Origin: Escallonia rubra | Lineage: Eukaryota > Streptophyta > Magnoliopsida > Escalloniales > Escalloniaceae | Direction of reading: 5' to 3' | Assembly: GCA_033065855.1 (NCBI GenBank) | Contig: JAVXUO010000619.1 | Coordinates: 1 to 64,000, forward strand | Length of the DNA stretch: 64,000 bases | Shown: positions 1 to 11,088 of the stretch, one piece after another | How positions within the stretch are numbered: position 1 is the first letter of the stretch | Layout of the letters: each line of letters starts with the position of its first letter | Made by a program: the position numbers and the translations under genes | The notes under the pieces: model-generated | Databases searched by the model: none | What the model was told of the DNA's origin: nothing | The model's input: the letters and a program-made list of their open reading frames with translations, nothing else

Positions 1-2449
1 TACAGACCCTTATCCTGAAAAAGATAAAGCGAAATATAATTCAAACTAGATCAGGAAAGAAGATTGTTACGTGGCTTCCACATACTTATTTTAATTAAGG
101 GTTAATATCCTCGGACATAGACCTAGACTGGAAAATGGCTGCTCTCGAAGAAAATTTTCTAATCAAATAGAGTATTGGCTGAGGGTTAATACCCTCCGAC
201 AAAATTTTAACCTTGATATGGTTAAGCAAATGGTTCAATTTTTTTAAAGCACGATTTTGAACCCTAATTGAAGAGAAAATGGCATGGCTGGTAATAAACC
301 AACAATTAAATGTGAAATAACAATAATAATAATGGACCAGAGAAAAAAGAAAAAGAGAGCTAGAGGAAAATGAAGATTTGTACAATATCTAAAGTAAACA
401 AAATTGTATTGTGAGGGTAATTATATCTTTTAAACAATTCCTTTTATTAATGTGCGCACTTTTCACGAGGGGGAGTAGGTTTAGTATACATTCACGAACA
501 TAAGGGGGACAAATTGGATAGTGGTGAAAGAATAGAGGGCCATATTGCATTTTTCTCATGATGATAACATGTGTTAGGGACACTTGGAAATCTTCTTTCG
601 TATTTTAGTTCAAGGGATTCATTGATGGTTGAGGTTTACCTGTATGATTTCTGTTAGGTTTAGAAAGCTCTTTCACTTTGTAAAGTAAATCGGCGTGGTT
701 AGATAGTTTTATGTTCTGTTTCGGTAATGAGATTCTATCATTAATTGGAATGGAAAGATCAGTAAAGACTCCATATTGAACAAAACATCTATTTGGGTTA
801 TCAAAATAACATTCTTATCAATCTAAGAAATTTAGAAGTGTTAGATTGAACATTCGTCATTTAACTCATTTGTCAGCATATGGTCCTCGAAACTTTCTAC
901 TTTCTCATTCCCATTAACAAAGACGTGACTTTTATTTTCTCTTGGTTTATCCACTGCGAGCATGCAAAATGTGATGAAAATGCAAAAGTATGGTGGTTTA
1001 TGATTTTTTTTATGTCGTCTTAAGCTAATTAAGGGTGTCAATGGGGGCATGGCATTTCTTATGTTTTGAATTCATTTGATGTTTACAAATGTTTTAAGAA
1101 AATTCTGAATCATTTAAATTCAAAGAGACATATGAGATCATTTGGTTTCTGTTTTTTAGGAGCACAACAGCTCGAGGCCAGGATTTTGTGATAAGGGGTC
1201 AAATAATTTGTTTCGCTGTTGTTTTTGTTTTTTATTAGCAGTGACAAATAAGCCCCTTAAAATTTTCTTTTACAATATCTCAAAACTTGTTAGACAATCT
1301 AAACCTATAATTGGAAGTGCTACAGCACATGCCTTCCTATTACATGGGCGTTCACACATTTAATGATTACTAGTAATGAGCACGTGTGTTGCACGTGGAC
1401 GTGGTCGGGAATAATTTTTGAATTGATATCATTATTTTTTTTATCAAAATAATATAATTCAATTATATTCATATTTCTTTTGTTACTTGTTTTAGAATAA
1501 ATAGATATTTGATATTCGCAGTTGTAATCCATTCAATATTTGAAAATCTTCTTTGTGGGCTTCTGGATTGAAGAAATGTTTGATGGTGCTGCTGAAAATA
1601 AAAGTAAATAGAGAAATTAAAAGAATAAATCTACGTCTTTATTTTTTGTGTTTAGTTAAATTGGTTGATGGTATACACTTAAGATTTGTAATTTTCAAGA
1701 CCATGTGCGTAACTGAATAGATTTTCAGTTCAAATTAGCACCATATTTAAGCCTTATTTTTTTTTCCCTTTTTATGCATATTTAACCCCCCCCCCCCCCC
1801 ACATTTTTCTATTTTTGTTTTTCCAACAGCCTTTTGTTTCTTAACTGATATTTCTCAAAATCTTTGTTTTATTTTTGTTTTTTAGTTTGTCAATTGATTA
1901 ATTGTTTGCTAACTTAAAAATGTAAGGAAAAATAATCACAGTTCTCATTACCCAATTCATTATCCAATATCTATTTCATTTCAATCAAATTAAAAAGGGT
2001 GTTTTTCTTTCTCATATGACTTTCCATTTCCCTATGTTTATAATTAGATTCATTATCCAATGTTCATTTAATTTCAACCAAATTTAATAGGGAGTTATAA
2101 ATGGAGGGTAGAAGTGTTATTGATATAATTAACAGAGGACATAATCGTCCACAAATAATTTACAACATTCGTACTTTTATAGGTAGTATAGATACATGAA
2201 AAGACATGTACATATAGCTCTTCTATGTATATAATAACATGCATAAACATTACTACATACTATTATACTAGTAATTTTTATCAATGTGTTGTGTGTCTTA
2301 ACTTTTGTCCACATGATTATACAAGGGCCATATGTAAATCGGTGTTGAGCGTATAAAGGGAGCAAAAACGGAACCAATTAATATCTATTAGATGATTGGC
2401 CAAAAAATAATAATAAATAAGGATATTTATATTACATAAAATTTTTTAC
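1..2449. other. AT-rich intergenic DNA, no gene seen
   Basis: Only short open frames of under 100 codons with no recognisable motif occur here. A run of 15 C residues lies at 1786-1800. CACGTG/ACGTGG motifs cluster near 1381-1405. No RNA gene or terminal-repeat pair was found. Confidence 0.6.
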
Positions 2450-2990
2450 ATAACATGAATCCCTCGTGGAAACTCCACCTTACGGATAGAAAAGCACAAG
2501 GGGAGAAATGCGATCCAGAGGATGAGAAAAAGTTCTACATACAGAATCGTCGAGGGTAGCGGATTTAGCTAACCAATCCGTAACTAGGTTGGCCTCACAA
2601 TTGCAAAAGAATATCTATATAGTCCGACATAGGAGAAGTAGTATTAGGCTGTCATGAAAGTGGGGGAGGAGTCAATGGTTGTTTGCGGAGATCTGCATAA
2701 ACAAGACAAATGAACAAAAAGTTCATATTCAATGATAACAGAAGATAGTTATAGATCGTGAACGATATGAAGTGCCACACCGAGTGGCAAGTAAATCCCT
2801 AACAACATTAGTGGTACTTCCATTATTGATAGTGAAACCAGAAAGAACTCGTCCCAAATGATTACGAATGATACCACCAACACAAGCGAAACACGGGTTA
2901 CTAGCAGAGGCACCATCAACATTAAACTTCATAGATAGCTGGGGAGGGAAAACCCAAAAAATGTGTGAGAGAGTGTGGGTGGGTTTGGGG
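2450..2990 (-). pseudogene. LINE 3'-end remnant, RNase H domain
   Basis: Read on the minus strand from about 2932, the frame gives KFNVDGAS followed by GGIIRNHLGRVL, the start of the RNase H domain found at the C-terminus of plant L1-type polyproteins. NVDG carries the first catalytic aspartate. The frame is lost after about 50 residues. Near 2610-2555 another frame gives ANLVTDWLAKSA, which resembles the family's C-terminal end. No clear poly(A) or target duplication was found, so both limits are approximate. It could also be a stray RNase H domain from another retroelement. Nothing suggests a working gene. Confidence 0.65.
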
Positions 2991-3316
2991 AAGATGGTTT
3001 ATTTTTAGGTAAATATATCCTCTTACTCGTAGTGTTGTGTCACCTAGCCCCTCATGAAGGCTGCGCGACCTCCTTAGAGCAATAATATGGTAATTGTATC
3101 ATCTACCCTAAATTCCATTTTACTTATTGATGCCAATTATCAACATATCTGACTGATATTATACTTTAAAATTTTGGAAACTATTTTCATCATGCTGCAT
3201 ATTTTTTGACACATTCATTTTTAGTAAAACGTATTTTAAGGGCAACTATGTGTCTTCTGTGACATATAAAGCATGCCTATATGCTTAATATATATATATA
3301 TACACACACACACATA
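2991..3316. other. Intergenic flank ending in a TA/CA microsatellite
   Basis: No gene seen. The last ~30 bases are a (TA)n(CA)n tract from about 3288, and the CACTA element that follows is inserted into it. The TA tract resumes at 6756 on the other side. Confidence 0.6.
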
Positions 3317-3710
3317 CACTACAAGGAATAACGTTTTTAGCGATGGGAAAACCCGTCGCTAAAAGCCTTAAATCCGTCGCTAAAACCTTTAGCGACAGAA
3401 CTACCGTCGCTAAAAGTCCCTCGTATAAAAACCCGTTACTAAAAGTTTTGCGACATAATTATAAAATCCGTCGTCTAATATAGAACTTTTTTGCGACGGA
3501 TTTATTTATAAATTAGCGACGGAATATCCGTTGCTAATTCTATTTTACGTATTTTAATTTATTTTCTTTTTTACGAAATTAGCGACGGGATAACTGTTTT
3601 AGCGACGGAGTGCTCCGTCGCTAAATGGGATTTTTAACGACATAAAAGCTTATAATTAAGTTAACTTTTAGCAACGGAATTAATCCGTCGCTAAAAGTCA
3701 TTTAAAAAAA
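3317..3710. repeat. Left CACTA subterminal repeat array
   Basis: Repeated TTTTAGCGACGG and its complement CCGTCGCTAAAA occur about ten times, often as facing pairs such as around 3600-3625 and 3667-3700. In this superfamily such subterminal motifs are the binding sites of the transposase TnpA-like protein. Some copies have drifted, for example CCGTTACTAAAA near 3433. Confidence 0.85.
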
Positions 3711-3800
3711 ACATTTTTAAAATTTTTTAATGTCCAATCCTGTAATAAAAAATTCAATCCTCAACCTAATTAAAATATGCTTAATCAGGACTAATTATAG

Positions 3801-4276
3801 TCAGTGCTAGAACCACGATGAGATTTCAGGGGGTGCTAAGAATGTCGCGTTAACCTAATTAACCTAAATTCAATGCACAGTCAACAATCTCAATTCTGAC
3901 ACCTCATATAGGGTGTTGATATGGTGTCCGATACGTGTTCGACACCTCCAGACACGTGTCCGACACCTACGACACGAGTCGGACACCTTTGGACACGTGT
4001 CCGACACCTACCGACACGTGTCCGACACCTCCGTCAACAATCTCAATTTTCAATTCTCAAATGCTCAATGCAATAAAAATTTATACAAAATCACACATTC
4101 AATCCAATTGGGTCCCATCCTCCGTCAACAATCTCAATATCTCAAATGCTCAATGCACAATTAACAATCTAAAATCATCAATCAATAATCATAATTCTCA
4201 AATGCACAATTAACAACCTAAAATTATCAAACAAATAATCAATGTTCAAATAACACAACATTGTTCAAAATGCACA
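3801..4276 (+). repeat. hAT-derived segment inside the CACTA element
   Basis: The segment starts CAGTGCTAGAACCACGATG and continues GGGGGTGCTAAG, resembling the ends of the hAT element at 17792-22266 (CAGNGGCGGAACTA, then a GGGGGGCTAAAGC-like block). It then shares TCGCGTTAAC, CCAATTGGGTC and repeated CTCAATGCACAATTAACAA with 20090-20480 of that element. It ends near TTCAAAATGCACA in both places. No right hAT end was found, so this is a partial copy of a related hAT element. Confidence 0.7.
3915..4032. repeat. G-box minisatellite
   Basis: About five imperfect copies of a ~21-22-bp unit built on GACACGTGTCCGACACCT lie in tandem. Each core GACACGTGTC is a perfect palindrome holding the plant G-box CACGTG, the site bound by bHLH and bZIP factors. 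The array lies 3' of the B3 gene. Function is unknown. Confidence 0.75.
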
Positions 4277-4323
4277 TATCCGATGCTATTAATTTAATTT
4301 AGGGTTTAATTAGGGCTCAAAGT

Positions 4324-4769
4324 TCAACATTGGGGGAAAAGTTTTTCACAAGTGCTTTGATCGAACACCAGCACTTGAAAACGCATATGCCTCATGTGTT
4401 CAAAGACAACAAAGTCCCCTAGATGGAGGTCATGCTGTTGCACGAATTTGTTCCAACCCTCTTCGAAACAAATTTCCTCTTGGCCACGCTTCTTCTTGAT
4501 TTTAACAAGCCATGACCCCTTGCGGCTGGTTAAAGTTGCTTCCTTTGATCTCACTGTAGTAAGCTGACTGCAAAAGGCTACCGGTATGGCCTAACATATT
4601 CATAATACAGTAAGACATGTAAGTTTTTAACCAAAGATAATAGTGCGTACACACATGAAAACACGGAGAAAGAGGGATGGCGTACAAGTCCGTTGTGAAA
4701 ACCAGGCATCACGACCTTGAAGAAGTGCCTGTCGACTGAAACATCCTTGTTCACCGAAGCAGAAGCCAT
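4324..4769 (-). CDS. Single B3-domain DNA-binding protein (REM-like), two exons, inside CACTA element
   Basis: Exon 1 is 4769-4686, from the ATG, and encodes 28 residues including HFFKVVMPGFHNGL. The intron is 4685-4591 (95 nt, GTACGC...TTAG, phase 0). Exon 2 is 4590-4324 and runs AIPVAFCSQL... SWLVKIKKK ... FEEGWNKFVQQHDL ... GDFVVFEH ... FQVLVFD ... CEKLFP to a stop. The 116-residue product is one complete B3 fold in the order seen in plant REM-type B3 factors, which bind DNA in the nucleus. No premature stop is present once the intron is removed. REM proteins are often longer with several B3 domains, so this may be a trimmed copy of a host gene. It lies antisense within a CACTA element. 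A GC-rich, ATG-free leader with a GTGAGT donor lies 1.3 kb upstream (6137-6394) and may be its first non-coding exon; an acceptor-like GTAG lies just 5' of the ATG. Whether it is expressed cannot be told from sequence. Confidence 0.8.
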
Positions 4770-6136
4770 TTAACCTACTTTAACATGAAAAACCAATCGA
4801 GCATTATTCAATTGATGAACATCAATTTCATAGCTTTATTAAATCTATTAAATGTCACACTGTATAAGACCTTTAAGCTTTTAGTAACTAAATCAATACC
4901 ACGGGCCCAAATGTGACATTTCAATTCGGTGTCGGTGTCGATCGGACTCAATCCAATTGGGTAGAAAATTAGGTTAAAGTGATGCTAAAAGTGCAATCCA
5001 CAGTGAGTTGTAGCTAAAAATAGGACAGATAAACCTCAGCGATAGCACATAAAACAAACACAGATAACACAACAAGCACATCAAACTAGCCTACTTGCAT
5101 ACTTGTTTCGCGAAGCCAACTTGATGTTGCTAAGAAGCTACTACATTCAGATATGCAATCTCAAAACTAAATAGGAATGATATGCAGAAACATTCTAAGT
5201 GAATTATAGAAGAACATCATAGCTTTTTTTCGTTAATTAATCCCTTTGGTGACCTTGTTGATCGAATTCATGAGCATTTCTGTAAAGAACATATGTGTCT
5301 TATGTATCATGCTTTAAAGCTAGAGTATACTGCAAATTAATTTGCAAAGTAACTGGTATTATCTCCCACCAAAAGTTACAAACCTATTAGAATGCAGAGG
5401 ATTAGAGAAGTCCATACAACACATATGTACATATCAGCATGCAGAACTATGTAAAGATTGCCAATTATTTTGACTGTAAGGGTGCATAGGATTTAACTTA
5501 TTAGAATGAGTGGAAAGAGGATCATCTATCCACTGCTCTCAACTCAAAAGTGATAACGACCGTGCTTACAACGTTTAAGTCCAAAAGCTAAATGAGTTAC
5601 ACACAACATGTCTTAAAGTTCGTTAATTTAAGAGGTTTTGTCACAATCCCTTTGAGGGTGGTATCCATGTTTGCATCCTACTGAGGTAGATGGGGATGGG
5701 ATAAGATATAAAATAGATCGGCAGGCCCTTTCAGAGCATCTAGGATCAAAGTAACAACCCTAGGTGCATGTGAACAACCCCACAAAACCCCTGAATTTAT
5801 CATATTCAGATGGTGAGGACTATAATGGTGTTTGTAAAACAAATACGGTGTTAAAAAACATCAAGCCCTTCTGTACTACCCATATGGATGTAACATGTAT
5901 ACAGTTAAGTGTAAAAATGTGAAGGTGGCCCTCAAACTGAACTTAAGTAAGAATTACTCAACAATTAACAGGTAAATCTCTATTGCAACAACAAAGAACA
6001 TTCATGAAGTTAAATTTAACATATTACAAAGAAAACGAAGAAGAAAAATGACATAACATTTTAAGAGTAGACTCACTGAGAAGACTAAAAGCAATAATCA
6101 AAACAATATAATTGTGGAAGAACACGAACTCACCTG
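4770..6136. other. CACTA interior without recognised gene; possible leader intron
   Basis: AT-rich DNA with no convincing coding frame. If the leader at 6137-6394 is joined to the B3 gene, this is its first intron (minus strand), with donor GTGAGT next to 6137 and an acceptor-like AG a few bases before the ATG at 4769. A block near 4920-4970 repeats the TCGGTGTCGGTGTCGATCGG and CAATCCAATTGGGT motifs seen downstream of the gene. Confidence 0.45.
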
Positions 6137-6394
6137 AATTTGATTTTTAACCGGCGGTGTCGGGGGGAGGACGGATCTATCGCTAGAGGTGGCGCCGCGT
6201 CGGGGGGAGGACGGGGATGTCGCTGGAGGTGCCGCGGTGTTGAGGGGAGGACTGGGCTGTTGCCGAAGGTGGCGCGGCGTCGGGGGGAGGACGGTGGTGT
6301 CGCCGGAGATGTGGGTCACCGTAGAAGGGGTCGCCGGTGGGTGAGATGTTCGAGACAGAGAGAGAAACAGGAGAAAGAAGAATGGTCGGTCTGA
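6137..6394 (-). promoter_or_regulatory. GC-rich AUG-free leader / putative first non-coding exon of the B3 gene
   Basis: On the minus strand this block is strongly C/G-rich and contains about four copies of a CGTCCTCCCCCCGACGCCG-type unit. It starts with a CT-rich tract (TTTCTCTCTCTGTCTC) and ends ATTCAG followed by GTGAGTTCG, a consensus plant 5' splice site. I find no ATG on the minus strand across it, which fits an untranslated leader spliced to the B3 exon at 4769. Promoter position is not evident; no strong TATA box was seen. Confidence 0.5.
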
Positions 6395-6424
6395 TGAATT
6401 TTTAAGAGGAGTTTTAGTGAAGGA

Positions 6425-6755
6425 ACGACACCGTCGCTAAAAAACCGTCGGCAAAAGATATCTTTAAACTACATAATTTTTAGCGACGACACACTTCCGT
6501 CGCTTATAATGTTTTTAAAAACCTTCAAAAATTATAAAATTCTATAAAAACTTTTAGCGACGGAGTATTCCGTCTGCAAAAAGCCCTAGCTAAAAGTCTG
6601 TCGGCAAAAGTTTTACCGACGAAGATTTCCGTCTCTAAAAGTTTTTAATGACGGACTTTTTACCAACGGGTATATCCATTGCTGAAAGACGTTTTAGCGA
6701 CGAAATTTCTTCCGTCGCTAAAAGTCCGTAGCAAAATCCTTGTTTTTTTGTAGTG
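6425..6755. repeat. Right CACTA subterminal repeat array
   Basis: The same AGCGACGG/CCGTCGCT motifs as on the left, in both orientations, for example near 6430, 6480, 6560 and 6690-6720, ending in the inverted CACTA terminus. The copies at this end are somewhat more drifted. Confidence 0.85.
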
Positions 6756-7384
6756 ATATATATATATATATATAAGCTGAAGCTGAGAGAATTTAAACTT
6801 ATGTTTCCTACTTGGCATGCCTATATCTATGCCATTTGACATTCAACCAAAATGAATTTTACTTTTCTCTCTCTTCCACGTCAACTATACTTGAATATCA
6901 ATCTCAATCACTATTTTAAAATTGTATCTCATTCAAAATTTGAAAATTTCCTATATTTTAGACCAGTCCAATTTTTTTCACAGTTTAGCAAACTTAATCT
7001 CCATTTAATTTATTAGAAGTCATATATATATATATAGCATCCCAAAATTTTTAGGAATGTTAACGCTCAATTAATCAATGACACTAAGACAGTGATAACC
7101 TCATAACCAAATGGACAGTCATCATCAGAGTAGTTAAACCTTTAATTAAACCATACACTCAGTAGACTGTCATATATGATAACATCAATCTAAGTCTAAT
7201 TTCTTTTAAATAATAATCATTACCCGTGCAGGGGTTCTAACGATAAATACTAAGATCAAATCTCTTCCTTACGCTCGGTTTTAATCCATTCTCCAGCAAC
7301 CTAATGTTGCTTATCACTTGCGGAAAGGAAGTAAAAGGAGAGTGAGCTTCCGAGAGCCCAGTAAGGTCGATCGAGAATTTAAAA
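6756..7384. other. Intergenic DNA, no gene seen
   Basis: Begins with the resumed TA microsatellite into which the CACTA element inserted. A second short TA tract lies near 7021-7036. No coding or RNA feature recognised. Confidence 0.6.
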
Positions 7385-7518
7385 GTAGAATAAAAAAAAG
7401 TGTACAAAGGGTAAACATGTAAAAACACATATGTAATCTTTCTTAATTTAAAAACTGATCAATTTTTTAGGAACAACTCAAAAAGGAAATATGATCAATT
7501 GTTTTTAGACAGAGGGAG
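7385..7518. mobile_element. Truncated Stowaway-like MITE (right part only)
   Basis: Ends GACAGAGGGAG followed by TA, close to the GGACGGAGGGAG terminus of Stowaway (Tc1/mariner) MITEs. The ~130 bases before it align with the right part of the intact copy at 45145-45441, including AATCTTTCTTAATTTA and the TAAACATG block. No matching left end is visible, so it is a fragment. Confidence 0.65.
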
Positions 7519-7520
7519 TA

Positions 7521-8990
7521 ATAGACTAGATCATTACCTTACATGTTTTCAGATTTAGGTCTTGATAAGAATGTTTTAAAAGCTCTATGTATTCTACAAA
7601 ACAACTAAAATAGGAGAATTTGTTTTGCAGTTCATATGCAGAACCTAATTTTTTCATCCTTAAAAGAACTTTCATTTACCTTTATGTGACAATCTAGGAC
7701 AGTTTGTGGGTTAGGATTTCCCACGCTGAGCTAATATACTAATATAATCAGTTTTTTTTTTGTTGAGAATATTCAAAAAAATATACCAGGATATGTTTTT
7801 AGACCGAATATACAAGGAGTAGCCAAAGGTAAAAGACAAATTAAATGTTTGACATCCCCATCCAAGTGAGCTACAAAAGAAAGAAAAAGGGAAAAAAGCT
7901 GTGAAAAAAACAAATAAAAACCTCCTACCACTAGATAAAAATAAACAAGATAAAAACCTAATAATTCATGAAACTATAAATTACAACAGATAAATAATAA
8001 GAAAAAAACCAATCAAAAGACTCTAGGATACAAGCAGCCGCTCTCCCTAACCTAGACACATGGCCTATCTGTTGCAACGTGGCACCGATCCCCGTGCCGC
8101 CACTCTGTCGTCAGAAACACCACCGTTGTCAGCCAATAACCTACTGCCAACCCTCAGAATCCCCTTACCGTGACCCAACAGAAGCATCGATCCTCCACCG
8201 TGACCCAAAAGTAACACTAACCGAAACCCCCAGAAATCTTCATCGGGGGACCCTCGTAACCGGCAGTCGACAGCCGCCAGCCGAGACCCTTCTGAATCAC
8301 CCGCAACCAAGACCCTGCTGAATCACCGTCTCTTGATCACCATCAACCGGGACCTTTTGGAATCACCGGCAAACCAAATTCCACCCAACCTAGACCTAGC
8401 AGCTACCAATAAATAAGTACACCTCAAAACCTTTATGGGGCAAAGGGGAAGAGGGAATCAACTGGGGGGGGAGGGGGGGATACAAAAACCCTAAAAGAAA
8501 AAGCCTAACTCTAGACTCACAATTCTAACACTAACCAAGGCAGCGCGACCACAAAACCTACAGTGAAAAAACCCGACACCCGAAGGCTACCACCACCCAA
8601 ATGAGGAAAATCCAAAAAGAATCAACAGCTTACCCTTTTCATCAAAGTACTCCACCCGTTCTCCAGGGCTAGAATTTATGGCTTAGCAACATAATCAATC
8701 TTGAACAGTCGAAGTGACATCACCATCCAGCTCTCCATAAGCCAAGATTCCACACAATAACCCTAAAAAAATAGAAAGCTAGTTTACCGCATCCCATAAG
8801 CCGAAAAACCCCGCGATGGTGATGGAATCGGAATGAGGGAAGAGGAAGAGTGTGTTGAAGGGTAGAGACATTATTTTTGTCTCTCGCAGAGAGACTTTTG
8901 AAGTCTCTAATATAATTTGTTAGCATGTAAATAGTGTAAAGATAAGATTTAATTTGATTTATGCGTTCAAATAGCTATCATAATACATGG
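7521..8990. other. Intergenic DNA with a GC-rich block, no gene recognised
   Basis: A-rich on the plus strand from about 7780 to 8030, then a CpG-dense, Pro/Arg-coding-like block at about 8040-8400 open in both strands but without motifs, then a mixed region. The block resembles other GC-rich blocks in transposons of this window. No terminal repeats were found around it, and it might be an old LINE leader or capture element. Confidence 0.4.
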
Positions 8991-9110
8991 TTTCAAACTA
9001 ACACTAACTTAAGAGTCGTTGTCTCTTTTCTCCTGCTTAGGGTGCGATTAGCATCCTTTTTCCTTTGGTTTTAACGTTCCTTCCCTGCTGGGTTTGGGTT
9101 CTTCTGTACG

Positions 9111-11088
9111 ATGGCAAACTCCAGTATCGACTTTTCAAACGTGGATGAATACCCTATTTTAGAGCGATGTGGGGATGCTATGGAAGTGGATCCTTATCTT
9201 CTCCGACTTTATCGTGAGCAGTGGGCTAATTAATGCCGTGGTGGGAAGCTTTGTGGATCTTCACATTTTTTCTTGTGAGTTTGTTCAACGAATCGTCAAT
9301 CTGTATTGGCATCTCACTGGTACAGTGGTGGTCGAACCTGTTGGTCAATGCTTTGCATTCTATTTCTCAGAACCTCACGACCTAGAATGCCTTCTTGCGG
9401 AAGGTCCATGGAATATGCACGGAGCTCTCTTGCTATTAATCTGCTGTAATTCGTTTGATTATGTTCCGTCTGATTGTGGATCTTTGGGTGCGTATCCATG
9501 ACATTTCGGCCGAGGCTTTTTTCGATGAAGCATCAGTTCAAATTAGTGGATATTTTGGGGAAATAACGGCAATCAATTGGTCTGAAATTAGGAAACAAAA
9601 CAGGGATTACTTCCGAATTTTAGTTCGAGTGTTTGTTGAAGATCCTTGATTGTTGATATATATATTTTCGGACATTGGATGATCGGTGCAATTGGATGTG
9701 GGCTTCATATGAAAAATTGTTTAGAGTTTGTTACAATTGTGGTGTTATTGGCCATGTTAATAGCGAGTGTCCATTTTCCTTACGCCAAGCTCGGCAGCGA
9801 ATGGTTCAGATTCTTGATCGGTATACTGAACCTGGAAATTCTAGATTGTTTTATCAAAATCATCTCGCGCTTTAATTAATGCGACGACTTAGAGCTTTTG
9901 CCAATTCACATTGGAATAGAACTAGTCGCATTTCTCTAGCTAATGTCAGGAACGATGGGGATGATGTGGTTTTTGATCATGTCTCAATGGATGGAGTTAG
10001 TTTGGAATATGATATCCCTAGTCCATCCTTTGTTTCCTCGCCTGAGCTACTTTCAGAATTCATTCACTCGTCAGACAAAGTTTTGTCTTCACCTTCCAAT
10101 TCTTTTTACACCGTTGGGACTAATTCGAGTTCTCAGAACTCCGTGATGCGGGTGTCGGAATCTTGTTTGGAGACTTTTATTGTGCTTTCAGAGTCGGTTG
10201 GTTTCCCACGCTCCGATGATGCCTTGAAAGCTGAGTCACACAATAGCTGGCCACATGCAACTGAGTTAGCTGCTTTGGTCACACGACACTTGTTCTACCT
10301 ATGATTGGTGGATTACACAAGTTGCTGTGGAGGTCTTTAAAGACAAACTTACTCAGACTTTGATGGAGATTTGGACGTACTCAGTGCACGCTGGGCTGAG
10401 TCTGTTTTTGGACCGGTTGCCCGTCAATATGGCATTATTTTGGATGGGCCGTTTCCACTATGGACCCCTAACTAGTTCCTTCAGGCCTTCTTTTTACGAA
10501 TATGGGTCTAATTTTTCTATTGGGCCTTCTACCTTGGTTGTTGCGGCTCATGACAATGAAGCCCGGCCTTCGGGCTTTGGGGGATTAGCATCGGCAGAGG
10601 AGACTGAACATGTGGATTTGGTTCTAACTCTCTCCCATGTCTTGCATATTCGGGTGGATTCTGGCTTAGATCTTTCCCAGGCTCATCCTGACGTTATAAA
10701 TCGTATGGATATGGATTTGGTGGAGTTTAATTCGACTTTGGCAAATGATTTTCCTTTAGCCGTGATCGATTATCCTGTTCATGATCAATTCGAGATGAAG
10801 CTAGGGGTTACAGTGGATATATGCCTGTTGTTGTACCCGTAGATTTTTCCCGTGCTCAGACTGTGGTACTCTGTGGTGCTACTGATAGCATTTTGGGTGA
10901 TTCACAATCGTCATCTCCGTCTTCGACATCTAGTTCGCTGATACGGGATCGTGAGGATGACCAGGTTGAGAGGGGTTGTGATTTTGAGACAAAAAAGCTC
11001 GCACTCTGGAGGTTTATCCCACTGTTCAACTTCCATATGAGAACTAATGAAGGAGGGAAACCATTATCAGCAGACTATTTTTGCTTGT
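9111..11088 (+). pseudogene. LINE ORF1 (DUF4283 plus CCHC zinc knuckle), decayed
   Basis: Plant L1-type LINEs encode an RNA-binding ORF1 protein with a DUF4283 region followed by a zf-CCHC_4 knuckle. From an ATG at 9111 the pieces occur in order: a DUF4283-like part (AEGPWNMHGALLL, then DLWVRIHDIS and YFGEITAINW), then CYNCGVIGHVNSEC at 9729-9770, a clean CX2CX4HX4C knuckle. A Ser/Asp-rich tail follows to about 10840. The pieces lie in different frames with stops near 9230, 9648 and 9873, so it no longer makes ORF1. The 5' leader may start near 9000. No ORF2 follows on this strand: similarity stops near 11089, where a second LINE lies in the opposite orientation. Stand-alone DUF4283 genes also exist in plants, but a LINE origin is simpler. 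Confidence 0.7.

Larger units (their letters stand above)
3317..6755. mobile_element. Non-autonomous CACTA (En/Spm) transposon with captured gene
   Basis: The element begins CACTACAAGGAA and ends TTTTTTTGTAGTG, the inverted CACTA ends. The 3-bp target duplication ATA lies at 3314-3316 and 6756-6758, the length expected for this superfamily. Both ends carry several hundred bases of short subterminal repeats in both orientations. At 3439 bp it is far too short for a full transposase gene and none is visible, so it must depend on an enzyme supplied elsewhere. Inside are a two-exon B3-domain frame, a piece of a hAT element, a G-box minisatellite and a GC-rich leader block. The matching target duplication and recognisable ends argue that it moved as one unit. 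Confidence 0.9.

Noticed and set aside
95-1532. Several 60-96-codon minus-strand open frames at the left edge
   Set aside because: Low-complexity, no motif, no codon bias or splice support; typical chance frames in AT-rich DNA.
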